From Pseudorhizobium endolithicum (GTDB lineage: Bacteria > Pseudomonadota > Alphaproteobacteria > Rhizobiales > Rhizobiaceae), in contig NZ_CABFWF030000001.1 of the NCBI RefSeq assembly GCF_902153245.2, forward strand, positions 62,001 through 126,000: DNA of 64,000 nucleotides, written 5' to 3'. A program made the position numbers and the translations under genes. Position 1 is the stretch's first letter, and each line of letters starts with the position of its first letter. Shown here piece after piece: positions 25,826-33,904 of the stretch. The notes under the pieces were generated by a model. It saw nothing but the letters and a program-made list of their open reading frames with translations, was not told the origin of the DNA and made no database searches.

Positions 25826-27280
25826 TCAATGAACCTGTAGGACAGACATTCGCCCCCTAACCTCGCCTGTGTTCCCCAACTGTGCATAAGCCTGGATTCG
25901 GAGCTGGTCCCCCGCGAACAAGTATGCCTTGAACGAACCCATCACCTGTGTGGCCCTTACGGAAGGTGAATCTATCCACAAGACTTGGCCGTTGATGAAC
26001 TCCCCTTCGTTGATCAGAAGGCGACAACCAACCCTGCCACCCCCCACGTTCGAGGTCACGTCGCACCACAGATCAATGTCGTAAAGGCCAGACCTCTGTA
26101 CTACAAAGCAATCATTCTCTAGATCCCAACCCTGCTGCGAGTCCTGAACGACGGTATCGAGAGGGACGGTTGTGTAAGTTGATGTTCCTAACGAGAGACC
26201 AGAATTATTCCCGGCCGCCTCTGAATAATTCGTAGAAAGTCCCAACGGCCTCAACACCTGGAGACCTACCGTTCTGTCCTCACAAAGGAGCAGAAGCTCG
26301 CCGTCTCGCTCAAAGAACATAACGGTCGCTCGGTCTGCAGGAGACGGCAGGCTGACGGGATGGCCTATTGGATCACGCCAGTTGATAAGATCTTTCGATA
26401 GCGCAATCCCGGAAACCCATCGCGGCGTAGACGCTGCCCGCTTAATCTTTGGGTGAGAAATCATGACGAATTCCGATCCCACTTTTCGGATGTCATCCGG
26501 GACGTGACCTTCAGACCAAAGCCAGCACTGCTTTGCACCGACAACCGGATTAGACGCGTGCTTAGTCCAATTTATGCCGTCGTTTGACGTAGCAAGTCCG
26601 ATCTGATCAATGCCGCCACCAAAGCGTCCCTCGAAAAGCATATACCAAGTGCCATCGTCTACGATTACTGTCGGACTAGACACGTCTTGGCTGTCCCATC
26701 CCGAAACACCTTTGTCCAGCACCAGACCCCTGTCAGTCCAGCTGACAAAATCAGTGCTCGTGAACAGCCGGATACCGGTGAATGGGATAGGTTGCTTGTC
26801 CTCGACATAAAGATAATAGGTGCCGTTGTGCCTCACGACGTAAGGATCTTCTGACGGACGAGAGACCAACTTCCCGCGCTTCGTCCATGTCTTGCCATCA
26901 AGGGATGATGCCCAGAATACCCAAACCTGATCCTGCGCGTAGGGAACCTTGTTCCCCGAGTAGGTCAGCTTGTGAGGCGCGACTTCGTCTTCCGGATCAT
27001 AAATATAGTTCCCGATCTCGCGTATGTTCTCGTCGTCTGCGCCGGCCTCCCCCACAGTCAATATCGTCTCCGGGAGGCCAATGGCGCCCATAAGATAATC
27101 GGCAACGGTTAGATAAGGGCCAGCTTGATCCGCCCTCGCCAGCGGGAATCCACCCGGCGTCACCCCATCATGCACCACTGCCGTTTTCTTCGTGATGTCG
27201 ACGGTGATCTCGCCTTCGAGGCCCGTGAACGTCGAATGCTCTACCGTCGTGCCGCGACGGCGCTTGATTGCTTCGCTCAT
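25826..27280 (-). CDS. Tail spike: Mtd-like N-domain, GH43-like propeller, C1q-like jelly roll
   Basis: 484 residues. Residues ~1-50 (RRGTTVEHSTFTGLEGEITV, then VHDGVTPGGFPLARAD) match the N-terminal domain of Bordetella phage Mtd, the virion attachment part. Residues ~90-340 hold beta-propeller repeats of the GH43/DUF1861 type (EDPYVVRHNGTYYLYVEDK; SPTVIVDDGTWYMLFEG; IGLATSNDGINWTKH). The final ~120 residues look like a C1q/TNF jelly roll (SGLYDIDLWCDVTS; GDQLRIQAYAQLG). Probable receptor-binding protein, perhaps with glycan-degrading activity. It overlaps the upstream fibre gene by ATGA. Confidence 0.8.
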   Translation of the reverse strand: MSEAIKRRRGTTVEHSTFTGLEGEITVDITKKTAVVHDGVTPGGFPLARADQAGPYLTVADYLMGAIGLPETILTVGEAGADDENIREIGNYIYDPEDEVAPHKLTYSGNKVPYAQDQVWVFWASSLDGKTWTKRGKLVSRPSEDPYVVRHNGTYYLYVEDKQPIPFTGIRLFTSTDFVSWTDRGLVLDKGVSGWDSQDVSSPTVIVDDGTWYMLFEGRFGGGIDQIGLATSNDGINWTKHASNPVVGAKQCWLWSEGHVPDDIRKVGSEFVMISHPKIKRAASTPRWVSGIALSKDLINWRDPIGHPVSLPSPADRATVMFFERDGELLLLCEDRTVGLQVLRPLGLSTNYSEAAGNNSGLSLGTSTYTTVPLDTVVQDSQQGWDLENDCFVVQRSGLYDIDLWCDVTSNVGGGRVGCRLLINEGEFINGQVLWIDSPSVRATQVMGSFKAYLFAGDQLRIQAYAQLGNTGEVRGRMSVLQVH

Positions 27281-28320
27281 GCTGCGAGGCCTCCGTAATC
27301 TCTGGTGATGTCTGCTGCGTCGGTAATCAGGCCATAGTCCTGCACGCGCGGGACGGAGCCGGGGAAGTATTGCCAGTCAAGAGGGTTATCGCGGGGCCGG
27401 CTATTGGTGTTGGTGGTCGAGGCGATCCACGTGGCTGGCTGGCCTTCGGCGTCGTCATCCGTAACCAGATCGCCACTTATGTACTCGCTGGCGCTGCCCC
27501 ATGCGCCGCGCCAAGTGATGCCTCGCTGGCCTTGCGGTCCGACATCACCGCGGATGTCGATGGCGTCCTCAATGTCTGTGACAAGCCCTCCGAGCCCGAC
27601 ATAGAGACCAACGCCTGCCGGCTTTGCGCCCTCCCCGCCGATGAAATCTGCCACACGCAGAACCTGCTTGGAGCCGTGCGGCACCACTTCCGGCTCAATC
27701 GCCCAGCCTTTGAAGCCTTGGACACCGCGCGGAATGCCGAAGTTCAGAGTATAAGCGCCACCGGAGCCTGACACAGACGCCGTCGCGCTCTGCTCCGGGG
27801 TGCGGGTGGTGACAGTACCGATGCCAAGGGTCGGCGCTGGCCCCACAGGACCCGCGCCGTAGTTGAACGGGCCAAGCCAGTCGCCACTTGTATTGCTGGC
27901 TTTGACGTAGAGTCGCGCCGTGGTCCCCGCGAGAACGAGATAGCTGAAACCCTTGGGCTGTGCGTTGTAGGCGGCTCGCTCGGCGAGCGTACCGCTGGCG
28001 TCATACTTGAAGATCGTTCCCTTGCGTATCTCGTCCAGCAGATAGGCGACCGTCTCGCTGTTTCGGTCCAGCGTCTTCAGGTAGGCCGTATCGCGCTGGA
28101 TCGCATAGCCATAACTGCCAGTGGCACCCATCCACTTAAGCTCGGCCGTGATCTTCGTCTCGCTGTCGACAGAGGCGATTGGCAGGATATTCCCCTCAGC
28201 CTCTACGATGATGTTTCCGCCGGCAATCAGCGCTGTCTGCCACAGCGTACCGTTGCCAGTGACCACGGCGCTGCCGTTCGTCAGGGACACGGTCCCCGTC
28301 GAGTAGTAGGAGGTTGCCAT
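27277..28320 (-). CDS. Tail fibre protein
   Basis: 347 residues. N-terminal beta-rich domain (YYSTGTVSLTNGSAVVTGNG) as in many phage collar/fibre proteins, a short collagen-like patch (GPVGPAPTLG; GDVGPQGQRG) and a C-terminal chitin-binding-like segment (TWRGAWGSASEYISGDLVT). Likely links the tail tip to the spike encoded next. Confidence 0.8.
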   Translation of the reverse strand: MATSYYSTGTVSLTNGSAVVTGNGTLWQTALIAGGNIIVEAEGNILPIASVDSETKITAELKWMGATGSYGYAIQRDTAYLKTLDRNSETVAYLLDEIRKGTIFKYDASGTLAERAAYNAQPKGFSYLVLAGTTARLYVKASNTSGDWLGPFNYGAGPVGPAPTLGIGTVTTRTPEQSATASVSGSGGAYTLNFGIPRGVQGFKGWAIEPEVVPHGSKQVLRVADFIGGEGAKPAGVGLYVGLGGLVTDIEDAIDIRGDVGPQGQRGITWRGAWGSASEYISGDLVTDDDAEGQPATWIASTTNTNSRPRDNPLDWQYFPGSVPRVQDYGLITDAADITRDYGGLAA

Positions 28321-28345
28321 TTAAGAGAGCCTTTTGGATACGGGA

Positions 28346-28690
28346 TTAGGCGATGAAGACGACGTACTTGAACGTGTCGGTGTAGCCGAGATAGCTGGTG
28401 ACCGTGAGGATGCCGGTGCTCAGATTGAGTTCTGCTTCACATCCATGCATCCGATTGGATGCGCACCTGAGGATCACGACGGGAGGGAAGGAGAACGCCA
28501 TTCCGAGAGCCACGGATGCGCTCCCGCCCCCGGCCACCGTCACGTAGCCCTGCGCGAGATAAGACATCGGCCGCATGTTTTCGTGGAGCAGGCAATTCTC
28601 GATAGCAGCATTTCGCGCGTCGAACCCTGGCTTCGCTACACGCAACTTGAACGCGCCGTTGTCATTACCCATGAACAGCCGCTCACTCAC
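28346..28690 (-). CDS. Tail accessory protein 3 of a related trio
   Basis: 114 residues, unknown family. Contains KLRVAKPGFDARNAA, which resembles ISKPGYEASSA and ISQPGDDLDNP in the two upstream proteins. Overlaps the upstream gene by ATGA. Likely a small structural protein of the tail tip. Confidence 0.65.
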   Translation of the reverse strand: MSERLFMGNDNGAFKLRVAKPGFDARNAAIENCLLHENMRPMSYLAQGYVTVAGGGSASVALGMAFSFPPVVILRCASNRMHGCEAELNLSTGILTVTSYLGYTDTFKYVVFIA

Positions 28691-29109
28691 AGCGGGTTCC
28701 TGTATACGACGTAAAACAGATCGAGATCCATCTCATCCCCACCTATGTTCATGTCCACCGATATGCTGCTTGGTCCTACCGAGACTTGGAGATTTTCAAC
28801 CGGTCTTCCGTGGGCGCTGGAGATCCCGGAGGGGTACCTAACCGTGTTGCTGGCCCACAGGACGAGAGCCAGATAGTATTGCGGGTTGAAGCCAATACTC
28901 GGGTAGCTTCGGATTATCCAATAGCGCCAGGTGTTGTTGAAATTATCCGAGGAATTCAGGCGCACCCGTTCGGTAAAGTGGACGTTCAATGTTTCCGAGA
29001 AGCGGCTATCGAGCAACAGGCTTTTCTGAGGATTATCCAGATCATCGCCGGGTTGACTGATGTAGACGCCCGTCTGCCCGAAATGGCTCCCAATAACGGT
29101 TCTTTTCAT
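28687..29109 (-). CDS. Tail accessory protein 2 of a related trio
   Basis: 140 residues starting MKRTVIGSHFGQTGVYISQP at 29109, which overlaps the preceding stop by ATGA and so is preferred to an ATG 15 bases upstream. Shares the (I/V)S(K/Q)PG motif and following hydrophobic strand (SLLLDSRFSETLNVHF) with its neighbours. Beta-rich, no known domain. Confidence 0.65.
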   Translation of the reverse strand: MKRTVIGSHFGQTGVYISQPGDDLDNPQKSLLLDSRFSETLNVHFTERVRLNSSDNFNNTWRYWIIRSYPSIGFNPQYYLALVLWASNTVRYPSGISSAHGRPVENLQVSVGPSSISVDMNIGGDEMDLDLFYVVYRNPL

Positions 29110-29414
29110 TGTGAGATCGCCCACACCCGCCAGTTGATGATGCGGGTCGGCACATCCGCGTCGATTATCAAGGAACTGTTTGTTACCGACCCCCTCGCCC
29201 CCTCTGCCGCCGGCACATAGTGAAGGGGGAAAGGGAACGGGATCACCAACTGCTGCCCCAGTATCTTTTGTGCAGCCCCTCTGAACGCCAGCATGCCCGT
29301 GGCGCCCCAGTTGCTGTCGAAGATTTTGAGACTGTCTGGCAAGGCGGAGGAGGCTTCATATCCCGGCTTGCTGATAATGATGCGTCCGGCAGTCTCAGTG
29401 AATCTGATTGTCAT
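29106..29414 (-). CDS. Tail accessory protein 1 of a related trio
   Basis: 102 residues beginning MTIRFTETAGRIIISKPGYE. Shares the PG-containing N-terminal strand pattern with the two downstream genes. It starts 3 bases after the stop of the large tail tip protein. Confidence 0.65.
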   Translation of the reverse strand: MTIRFTETAGRIIISKPGYEASSALPDSLKIFDSNWGATGMLAFRGAAQKILGQQLVIPFPFPLHYVPAAEGARGSVTNSSLIIDADVPTRIINWRVWAISQ

Positions 29415-29417
29415 CTG

Positions 29418-31970
29418 CTAGTCCGATATCGAGATGAAGCCTGAGTTCAGGTTGATGACCATCTTCCCGTTCGTGCTCTGGATGAGGCCCGCCGTGACGG
29501 TCCCGATATTTGCGATCTGGAGCTTCAGGACACCGTTCTCGAAGACCATGGGTAGCGTCGAGGTCGCACCATTGGTGACCACGAACTGATCCGCCATGAC
29601 TGCAAAGCGCGAACGCTGGACGCCGCCTTGTGTGTAGAGTTCAAGGAAGAAGCCTGTTTCGCGGAACGTGCCACTGGTGCCGCCCCTGATTGCCACAGCG
29701 AACCGAGCATCCACTCCGGACTGATTTGCCGCGGCACGGAACTCTACGCGACCCTGCGCGAAGCCGTCATCAATCGCCGCGTAAACATCGGTGATCTGCG
29801 TTGCCAGTGCATCGAGGTCGGTTGCGACAGAGGCAAGCTCTTGGGTGACCGTCGCCTTGTTGCTCTCAAACTCGGCGTCTAGCTCGGTGATCGAGGTGAC
29901 GGCCGCCGCGAGATCGCTCACGACCACGGAGATCTCTTCCGTGAAGGTGGCCCTTGCGTCTCCGATCTCCTTCGTCAGGCCGCGACGGATAACCTCTGAT
30001 GTGGCCCCCTGAAGTTGCTGATCGGTCAGGACGCGCTCTAGGATGGGACGGACATCGTCCAAGCCCTGGAACAGCTTCTCGAACTGCTCCTTCACTTCCT
30101 TGTTGAGGTTGCCAAGGTAGCCTTCCAGATCGGCATTGCCGCTGGCGAGCGACGTGGCCGTCTTGACGCCGGACCAGACCGTGACCCGGCCGGGGGCAAT
30201 AAGGCGATGGCGGAAGCTGTATTCCGTCTCGCTAACGATGCCTTCCTGAATGAGCGTGATCGTGACGTCCGGCTGCACGTTCTTCGTGAACCGGTTGTTT
30301 GGCTCTGCTGTCGGCCACCACTCAAACTGAATGCCAGTCACTGACACATCATCGAACGGCGACCAGGACATGCGGAAGGCCGCGATGGTCCGCCCGTCGT
30401 CCGCCTGCGCGAGGATCGGGATCGGCGTCCAGTCCGGCAGTTCGTTGAGGTAGACCGGCTCGCCGCTCGGGATCGGCACGACTGGAGGCAGAACACCCGT
30501 GCCGGCATAGATCGATCCGTCGCGTTCCTGAAGCGATAGAGCCACATTGCGCGGCCCATCGCTGGTCAGGGCACGGATAGACCGGCTCTGGACAATGTAG
30601 ACGCGGTTTCCGTACCGTTCCGAATTCCACCGCACCCAGTCACCCACCTGGATGTCCTGGAAGTAGGGCCGCAACACAATGTCGGCCGTCGCCTCGAAGC
30701 GGTTCTCCTTGTAGTAGATCGCTGCAAGCTGGTTGGCCTGCCGTTTTGACGGGACCGTGGGGAAGTCGATCGGCAAGTCTCTCGTGCGCCGGTCGAGCGC
30801 GACCTGACTGCTGTTCGTCTGCGTGTCGTAGCCCGCCGGCGACCACATATTGGCCGGCTCCGGATAGGTGCCGCCAACGGAGTTGACCAGATCCGCCATG
30901 GAGCGGCGGCGCTGGAACCGGACGGCTTCACCAACGATCAAGTCGTCATCCGTGAAGGTCGCAACGATGGGCTGCGCAGTTCCGATCAGCGGCCACGAAC
31001 CGTCAACGCTGTCGATGACCATCCCGCCGCAGGCCTGCATCAGGCCGTCGATATTGTCGCCGTGGTCCACGTCGCAGTCGAGCAGGACAGAGCAGCGGTA
31101 GCGGCGCTCGCCTGAGACCATCTCGTCGCAGATGTTGGCAGCCGTAGCATACTTGTCGATCGGCAGGTCTTCCGGCGCCATGCCCATGCCGCAGAACATG
31201 TCGGGACGGCCGGAGGCGTCGGCACCCCACACGAAGCCGCGCCGGTAGTTGTAGTCCATGATCACCGGGTTTTCGGTGAACTCGTAGGTGGCGTAGTTTC
31301 CCCACCGATGCCCACCGGAGCCGCCGACTGTGGAATCTTTGCGCGGGTCATAGAGGCGAGCGCCGCGGATCTCGAAGAAGAAGTCGGGGAAGCTGTTTAG
31401 CTTTTCCTGGTCATAGGTCGCCGTCACGACCATGTAGCAAATGCCGCTGCCCAGATGCTGCGCCGTCCAACGCCCTGAAGGGTTGGAGTTGGCAACCAGT
31501 GAGGCATCGGCGGCGCCTTGCGTCCCTCGGTAGAAAGCAAACGATATGCGCCCCGCAAGGTCGCCCGAAGCTATCCCATACCGCTGCACCACGCCGTCAT
31601 CGGAAGTGAGCGAGAGGTTTAGTTCCTTTCCCCCGGCCCAAATCCGAGACAGGCCATCGCAAGGGTAATCCGACAAAGCGAACACCTGCTGGAGGTGCTT
31701 ATTCGAATTTCCGTAGGTGTTGACGTAGACATCATGGCCGGCAATCCCGACGTAGCCACAGGCAACCTTCCGGCTGACGTTCTCCCCGTATTCGCGCTCG
31801 AACTGCGTTCCCGCGTTCTTTTTCGCCGCCTTGTTGGCCCGGTCACGCTGAATCTTGCCGACGACGACGTTGAGGCCAATGCCAATGGCGGCATTCGCCA
31901 GGGCAACACCGACAGAGCCAAGTCCGATCGCTGCGCCAACAGCACCGACTATTGCTGAAATGAATGGCAT
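29418..31970 (-). CDS. Tail tip / host-specificity protein (gpJ-like)
   Basis: 850 residues. A glycine/alanine-rich hydrophobic N-terminus (GAVGAAIGLGSVGVALANAA) is typical of rhizobial phage tail tip proteins; a central beta-rich region with fibronectin-like segment (TGIQFEWWPTAEPNNRF) precedes a helical region (~600-730) and a C-terminal DUF1983-like domain (GLIQSTNGKMVINLNSGFIS). Equivalent in place and build to lambda J: last large tail gene before fibres. Confidence 0.85.
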   Translation of the reverse strand: MPFISAIVGAVGAAIGLGSVGVALANAAIGIGLNVVVGKIQRDRANKAAKKNAGTQFEREYGENVSRKVACGYVGIAGHDVYVNTYGNSNKHLQQVFALSDYPCDGLSRIWAGGKELNLSLTSDDGVVQRYGIASGDLAGRISFAFYRGTQGAADASLVANSNPSGRWTAQHLGSGICYMVVTATYDQEKLNSFPDFFFEIRGARLYDPRKDSTVGGSGGHRWGNYATYEFTENPVIMDYNYRRGFVWGADASGRPDMFCGMGMAPEDLPIDKYATAANICDEMVSGERRYRCSVLLDCDVDHGDNIDGLMQACGGMVIDSVDGSWPLIGTAQPIVATFTDDDLIVGEAVRFQRRRSMADLVNSVGGTYPEPANMWSPAGYDTQTNSSQVALDRRTRDLPIDFPTVPSKRQANQLAAIYYKENRFEATADIVLRPYFQDIQVGDWVRWNSERYGNRVYIVQSRSIRALTSDGPRNVALSLQERDGSIYAGTGVLPPVVPIPSGEPVYLNELPDWTPIPILAQADDGRTIAAFRMSWSPFDDVSVTGIQFEWWPTAEPNNRFTKNVQPDVTITLIQEGIVSETEYSFRHRLIAPGRVTVWSGVKTATSLASGNADLEGYLGNLNKEVKEQFEKLFQGLDDVRPILERVLTDQQLQGATSEVIRRGLTKEIGDARATFTEEISVVVSDLAAAVTSITELDAEFESNKATVTQELASVATDLDALATQITDVYAAIDDGFAQGRVEFRAAANQSGVDARFAVAIRGGTSGTFRETGFFLELYTQGGVQRSRFAVMADQFVVTNGATSTLPMVFENGVLKLQIANIGTVTAGLIQSTNGKMVINLNSGFISISD

Positions 31971-32423
31971 CTATCGAACCTGGAAAGCTTGCTTAACCGC
32001 AGAGGGCGGGAAGAACTGGAGGTCGTAGCCGGTGATGGTCTCGGCCCGCTTGCCGGCAACTGTATCGGTGCGGCCATAGATCGTGCGGACAGCGAACCCG
32101 GCAGAGGTAAAGACCCCCGAGGAGATGATCCCATCGCGCTCGATCACGCCCACATCGCCGCGCTGCGCCATCAGGACAGGCACCGGCTCCAGGACGGACG
32201 CAAGCGCCTCCTCGACGGTCTTGAAGCCGGCCTTGGCGAATACGCGATAGCCAGCCGCCTCGCTCTTGTACTTGCCGAGCTTCGTCAGGATGCCTTGGCC
32301 CCTGACGGCCCGTATGGCGTCCATGGTGAGCGTCCAGCAGTCGGACTTACCCCATTCGCCAGGCAATGCCTGATGCTTCGCCACAACTGCGTTGAGGCGT
32401 TCTTCCCAGTCGGGGTGTCTCAT
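31971..32423 (-). CDS. Tail assembly protein, NlpC/P60-like (DUF6950 type)
   Basis: 150 residues. WGKSDCWTLTMDAIRAV carries the probable catalytic Cys of an NlpC/P60-type fold, as in lambda K-type tail tip proteins. Position between DUF2163 and the J-like gene agrees. The start at 32423 (MRHPDWEERLNAVVAKHQAL) is chosen because it begins the conserved part. May cleave peptidoglycan during DNA entry. Confidence 0.7.
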   Translation of the reverse strand: MRHPDWEERLNAVVAKHQALPGEWGKSDCWTLTMDAIRAVRGQGILTKLGKYKSEAAGYRVFAKAGFKTVEEALASVLEPVPVLMAQRGDVGVIERDGIISSGVFTSAGFAVRTIYGRTDTVAGKRAETITGYDLQFFPPSAVKQAFQVR

Positions 32424-32427
32424 TTTG

Positions 32428-33081
32428 TTACCGCGAGGTGATAAGGGCGTAGAATTTCTGGATCTGCGAAGCTGGCGATGACCCGGCAGTGCCGCCATTA
32501 GACGGCGTGCTTCCCTTTCGGCCCCAGTAGATTTCGATGCGGCCAGACTGCCCGCCATGCTGGAATATTAGATCTCCAGGGGCTCGACGGTTCTGGTCTG
32601 CCGTGGAGCGAATGCGGCCATTCTTGCGACTGTAGTCAAGCTGGCTCCCTTCGCAGCGAGCCAGAAGCGTGTAGCCGCGCTCGTCATCAATCGAATGTTC
32701 GATCACGTCGAGTTTGCCGCGTGCAACGGTCTCCACCTGAAGCAACGCGCCGGTATCGGGATGGAAATGCGCGTCCATCACCCGCACCGGCCGGTCGCGG
32801 TAGTCCTCGTTTTCGATCTGCACCAGCACGTCCGGCGTCAGTCCATCGTCTGGGCTTTCGGCAAGCGTCAGCGTGAAGCTGCCATCTGCCGTCGTGCCCG
32901 TGCCGCTGCCGATGTCGGAAACCTCGATCAGGCCAAAGGGCTTGTATTCAACGCCCTCCCAGATCAGCGGCTCGTTGCGGGCGATGAAGCCGTAGATGCC
33001 GGAGCCGAACTGGAACCGGATCATCTGCCGCGTGGAGATGCGGCCCTCGTTGTAGAGGTTCTTGACTGCGGTGGAGAGCAT
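32428..33081 (-). CDS. DUF2163 phage tail protein (baseplate hub-like)
   Basis: 217 residues. Hallmarks: early WEGVEYKPFGLIEVSDI and mid VQIENEDYRDRPVRVMDAHF, closing with the C-terminal domain. In lambda-like tails this position is taken by gpL. Its ATG overlaps the stop of the upstream short gene by one base. Confidence 0.75.
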   Translation of the reverse strand: MLSTAVKNLYNEGRISTRQMIRFQFGSGIYGFIARNEPLIWEGVEYKPFGLIEVSDIGSGTGTTADGSFTLTLAESPDDGLTPDVLVQIENEDYRDRPVRVMDAHFHPDTGALLQVETVARGKLDVIEHSIDDERGYTLLARCEGSQLDYSRKNGRIRSTADQNRRAPGDLIFQHGGQSGRIEIYWGRKGSTPSNGGTAGSSPASQIQKFYALITSR

Positions 33082-33269
33082 TAGCGAAGGCTCCGCCGAC
33101 GTTCCATGTCAAGAACCACCGCCATCACGGCCTTGCGGAACTCTGGGTCATTGGGATCGTACTTCGGCTTCGGCTGCGGCTCTGCTTCCGTCTCCGGTGC
33201 GAGCACAACACCGGGAGGAAGATCACCGACTTCATCCGACGTGATCGTCTGCAGTTCTTTCTCGCTCAT
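33081..33269 (-). CDS. Small acidic phage protein
   Basis: 62 residues (MSEKELQTITSDEVGDLPPG...) with a proline/glutamate-rich middle and basic end (DMERRRSLR). Start at 33269 overlaps the upstream stop by ATGA. No family recognised. Confidence 0.6.
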   Translation of the reverse strand: MSEKELQTITSDEVGDLPPGVVLAPETEAEPQPKPKYDPNDPEFRKAVMAVVLDMERRRSLR

Positions 33270-33904
33270 CTCAGCACCTGATACCCTTCGAAGGTTGCGG
33301 GAGTAGGATTCGCCACCACCTGATGCGACCACGATGTGTGATCCATGATGAACAGCGCACGCGGACGCCACAGACGGGCAACAGCGGCAGCCGTGAATGT
33401 CGAGGTATGGAGCAACGGCGCCACCGTGAGTGCCAGTGCACCGCCAGATGTTGCTGTGGCCGGGGCGATGATCTCATAGAGCGCCGTCGCCGCACCTTGA
33501 CTCAGCTCCACCCGGTCGCCAGCAGAGGCCATATAGCCCGCAGGAACGCCGCCAAGCGTCAGAGCACCCGACGTACCCAAAGAGGCAACCGTCGCGCTCC
33601 CTGCCCATCCTGAGGCGATAGCCTGCGGTGTCTGCGCTCCCTCATAGGCAAGCGGAGCCATCTGGCCGATGTCGAAGCAGCGGAAGCGGTTCAAGCCGCC
33701 CTTGAGCGACAGCTTCCAGGCGTGCCACTTCTGCCGGTCCTCCCGATCGAGCGGAGCGGTCTCGATCGCCACCTTCCAGATCGGGTCCGTCACCTGACTG
33801 ATGTTGAACGCCATACCCCGGTTGAAGCCAGAGGAGACGGTGCCCTCCATCAGCGTGAAGGTGCACTCGACTACCTCGTCAAATGGCAGATCGAAAACCG
33901 CCAT
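33266..33904 (-). CDS. Tail protein, distal-tail / gpM-like position
   Basis: 212 residues. Begins MAVFDLPFDEVVECTFTLME; middle WHAWKLSLKGGLNRFRCFDI; C-terminus WRPRALFIMDHTSWSHQVVA. I recognise it as a common siphophage tail-tip protein without a firm name. Its place, between tape measure and DUF2163, is that of lambda M. Confidence 0.65.
   Translation of the reverse strand: MAVFDLPFDEVVECTFTLMEGTVSSGFNRGMAFNISQVTDPIWKVAIETAPLDREDRQKWHAWKLSLKGGLNRFRCFDIGQMAPLAYEGAQTPQAIASGWAGSATVASLGTSGALTLGGVPAGYMASAGDRVELSQGAATALYEIIAPATATSGGALALTVAPLLHTSTFTAAAVARLWRPRALFIMDHTSWSHQVVANPTPATFEGYQVLR

Noticed and set aside
25826..27280. Diversity-generating retroelement suggested by the Mtd-like N-terminus
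   Set aside because: No reverse transcriptase, template repeat or C-type lectin variable region in the window; the C-terminus is C1q-like.
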